Positions 63,250-64,000 of a DNA stretch of 64,000 nucleotides are shown piece after piece. Made by a program: the position numbers and the translations under genes. Numbering within the stretch: position 1 is the stretch's first letter; each line of letters begins with the position of its first letter. Source of the stretch: Rhizobium leguminosarum (GTDB lineage Bacteria; Pseudomonadota; Alphaproteobacteria; Rhizobiales; Rhizobiaceae); contig NZ_LWBS01000120.1 of NCBI RefSeq assembly GCF_001652265.1, positions 1 through 64,000 on the forward strand, written 5' to 3'. A model generated the notes under the pieces. It had not been told where the DNA came from, searched no databases, and was given only the letters and a program-made list of their open reading frames with translations.

Positions 63250-64000
63250 TTAGTCCCGCAGCCCCCGAGCAATGGCATCAATGATCGCGCCAATCCTGCC
63301 GGGCACGAACCGGCGTGACGGATGGATGGCGTGGATCGGCAGCACCAGTTTCCGCCAGCCGGCAAGAACCTCCACAAGCCGGCCATCCGTTATGTCTTCC
63401 GCCACGAGATCCACCGGGACGTAGATGATGCCTGCCCCGGCAAGCGCCGCCGTCCGCAGCGCCTCTCCATTGTCGATCTCGATGTTGCCGCGAACCCCGA
63501 CCGTGAAACTCTCCCCGCCCTTTGTCACGAACGGCCATTCGTCGCGGGGAACGAGATTGAGGTTGAGGATGCAGCGGCCGAGGCGAAGATCCTCGGGCCT
63601 CTCCGGCACGGCAAATCTACCGAGATAGGTTGGAGAGGCGCAGCAGACGAAATGATAGCTGCCGACGCGCCGCGCGATAAGCGACGAGGGCTTCAATTCG
63701 CCGATGCGGATCGCCAGATCATACCCTTCGGCCACCAAGTCGACATTGCGATCGCTGAGATTGAGCTCGACCGAAAGTGCTGGATGCCGCTCCGCGAGTT
63801 CGGCCATCACAGGCGCAAGCCGCTCGATTCCCAATGTCGTCGGAGCGCTTAGACGCAGGCGTCCCGACATGGCCTCGGCGTCGGGGCGAGAGATCTCGTT
63901 GAGTTCCTCCAGCTCATCGATGATTCTGTTTGCCTTGACCAGGAAGCGGGACCCAACCTCGGTCAGCCGCTGCGTACGCGTCGTGCGTTCGATCAGCTTG
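63250..64000 (-). CDS. LysR family transcriptional regulator, N-terminus cut off
   Basis: The frame is open to the right edge, so the start is outside the window. The visible part begins inside the helix-turn-helix domain (KLIERTTRTQRLTEVGSRFL, the usual LysR recognition region end) and continues as the substrate-binding domain (LRLSAPTTLGIERLAPVMAE, GYDLAIRIGELKPSSLIARR, AGAGIIYVPVDLVAEDITDG). It matches the CrgA/DmlR type that often controls neighbouring oxidoreductases. It lies 194 bases upstream of the FAD oxidoreductase on the same strand. Confidence 0.93.
   Translation of the reverse strand, partial: KLIERTTRTQRLTEVGSRFLVKANRIIDELEELNEISRPDAEAMSGRLRLSAPTTLGIERLAPVMAELAERHPALSVELNLSDRNVDLVAEGYDLAIRIGELKPSSLIARRVGSYHFVCCASPTYLGRFAVPERPEDLRLGRCILNLNLVPRDEWPFVTKGGESFTVGVRGNIEIDNGEALRTAALAGAGIIYVPVDLVAEDITDGRLVEVLAGWRKLVLPIHAIHPSRRFVPGRIGAIIDAIARGLRD

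Noticed and set aside
1..64000. Prophage, integron, insertion sequence, tRNA or rRNA genes
   Set aside because: I looked through the intergenic gaps and found none; no transposase, integrase or tRNA-like cloverleaf was recognised. Short IS remnants could be missed.

Overview
This 64 kb, GC-rich window is a stretch of alphaproteobacterial chromosome, almost certainly Rhizobium of the R. etli / R. leguminosarum group. The evidence is a rhizobial-type RecA, CckA, DksA and AlaS, a giant Growth Pole Ring (GPR/RgsE)-type protein, and several palindromic intergenic repeats of the kind scattered through Rhizobium genomes. It is mostly conserved housekeeping DNA. I see no tRNA, rRNA, insertion sequence, prophage or CRISPR array. 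Both edges cut genes: purL on the left and a LysR regulator on the right.

Layout. 0-8.8 kb: purL end, bolA, a membrane alpha/beta-hydrolase-like gene, a small basic protein, a diheme cytochrome c, grxD (monothiol glutaredoxin, the usual partner of BolA), two tandem drug-efflux MFS genes, then a two-gene islet (BAAT-like hydrolase, GNAT) with less GC-rich coding. 8.8-19.4 kb, minus strand: two tandem inositol-monophosphatase paralogues, ttcA, glsA, rpsD, a HerA-like ATPase, an overlapping murI/TrmJ-type methylase/FUSC operon and a secreted protein. 19.5-29.3 kb: icd, GNAT, GST, an AraC/GyrI regulator, a RIME-like mosaic element, alaS, recA with two SOS-box-like sites, and a psuK-psuG pseudouridine salvage pair. 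29.6-41.3 kb: cckA, a FliO-like membrane protein, a DUF1062 gene broken by a one-base frameshift, a dksA variant lacking most zinc cysteines, a SixA-like phosphatase, a YcjX/DUF697 pair, a secreted protein and folP-folB-folK.

41.3-64 kb: a DUF922 protein, a probable small RNA with an anti-Shine-Dalgarno hairpin and strong terminator, a 2Fe-2S ferredoxin, an Hpt protein, and divergently from it the 2282-residue GPR-like protein behind a perfect CtrA box. After these come an orphan class II aminoacyl-tRNA-synthetase-like core protein, a D,D-carboxypeptidase, a complete Mla/Mce lipid-transport operon (permease, ATPase, MlaD, lipoprotein), a dipeptide epimerase converging with an MFS gene, a metallophosphoesterase, a histidine phosphatase, an FAD oxidoreductase and the LysR fragment.

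Themes: envelope growth and cell cycle (cckA, CtrA box, gpr, Hpt, murI, D,D-carboxypeptidase, Mla) and iron-sulfur/redox handling (bolA, grxD, ferredoxin, TtcA). The most unusual items are the 44/88-residue higher-order repeat and CtrA box of the GPR gene, the orphan synthetase-like protein, and the candidate small RNA near 42.1 kb.
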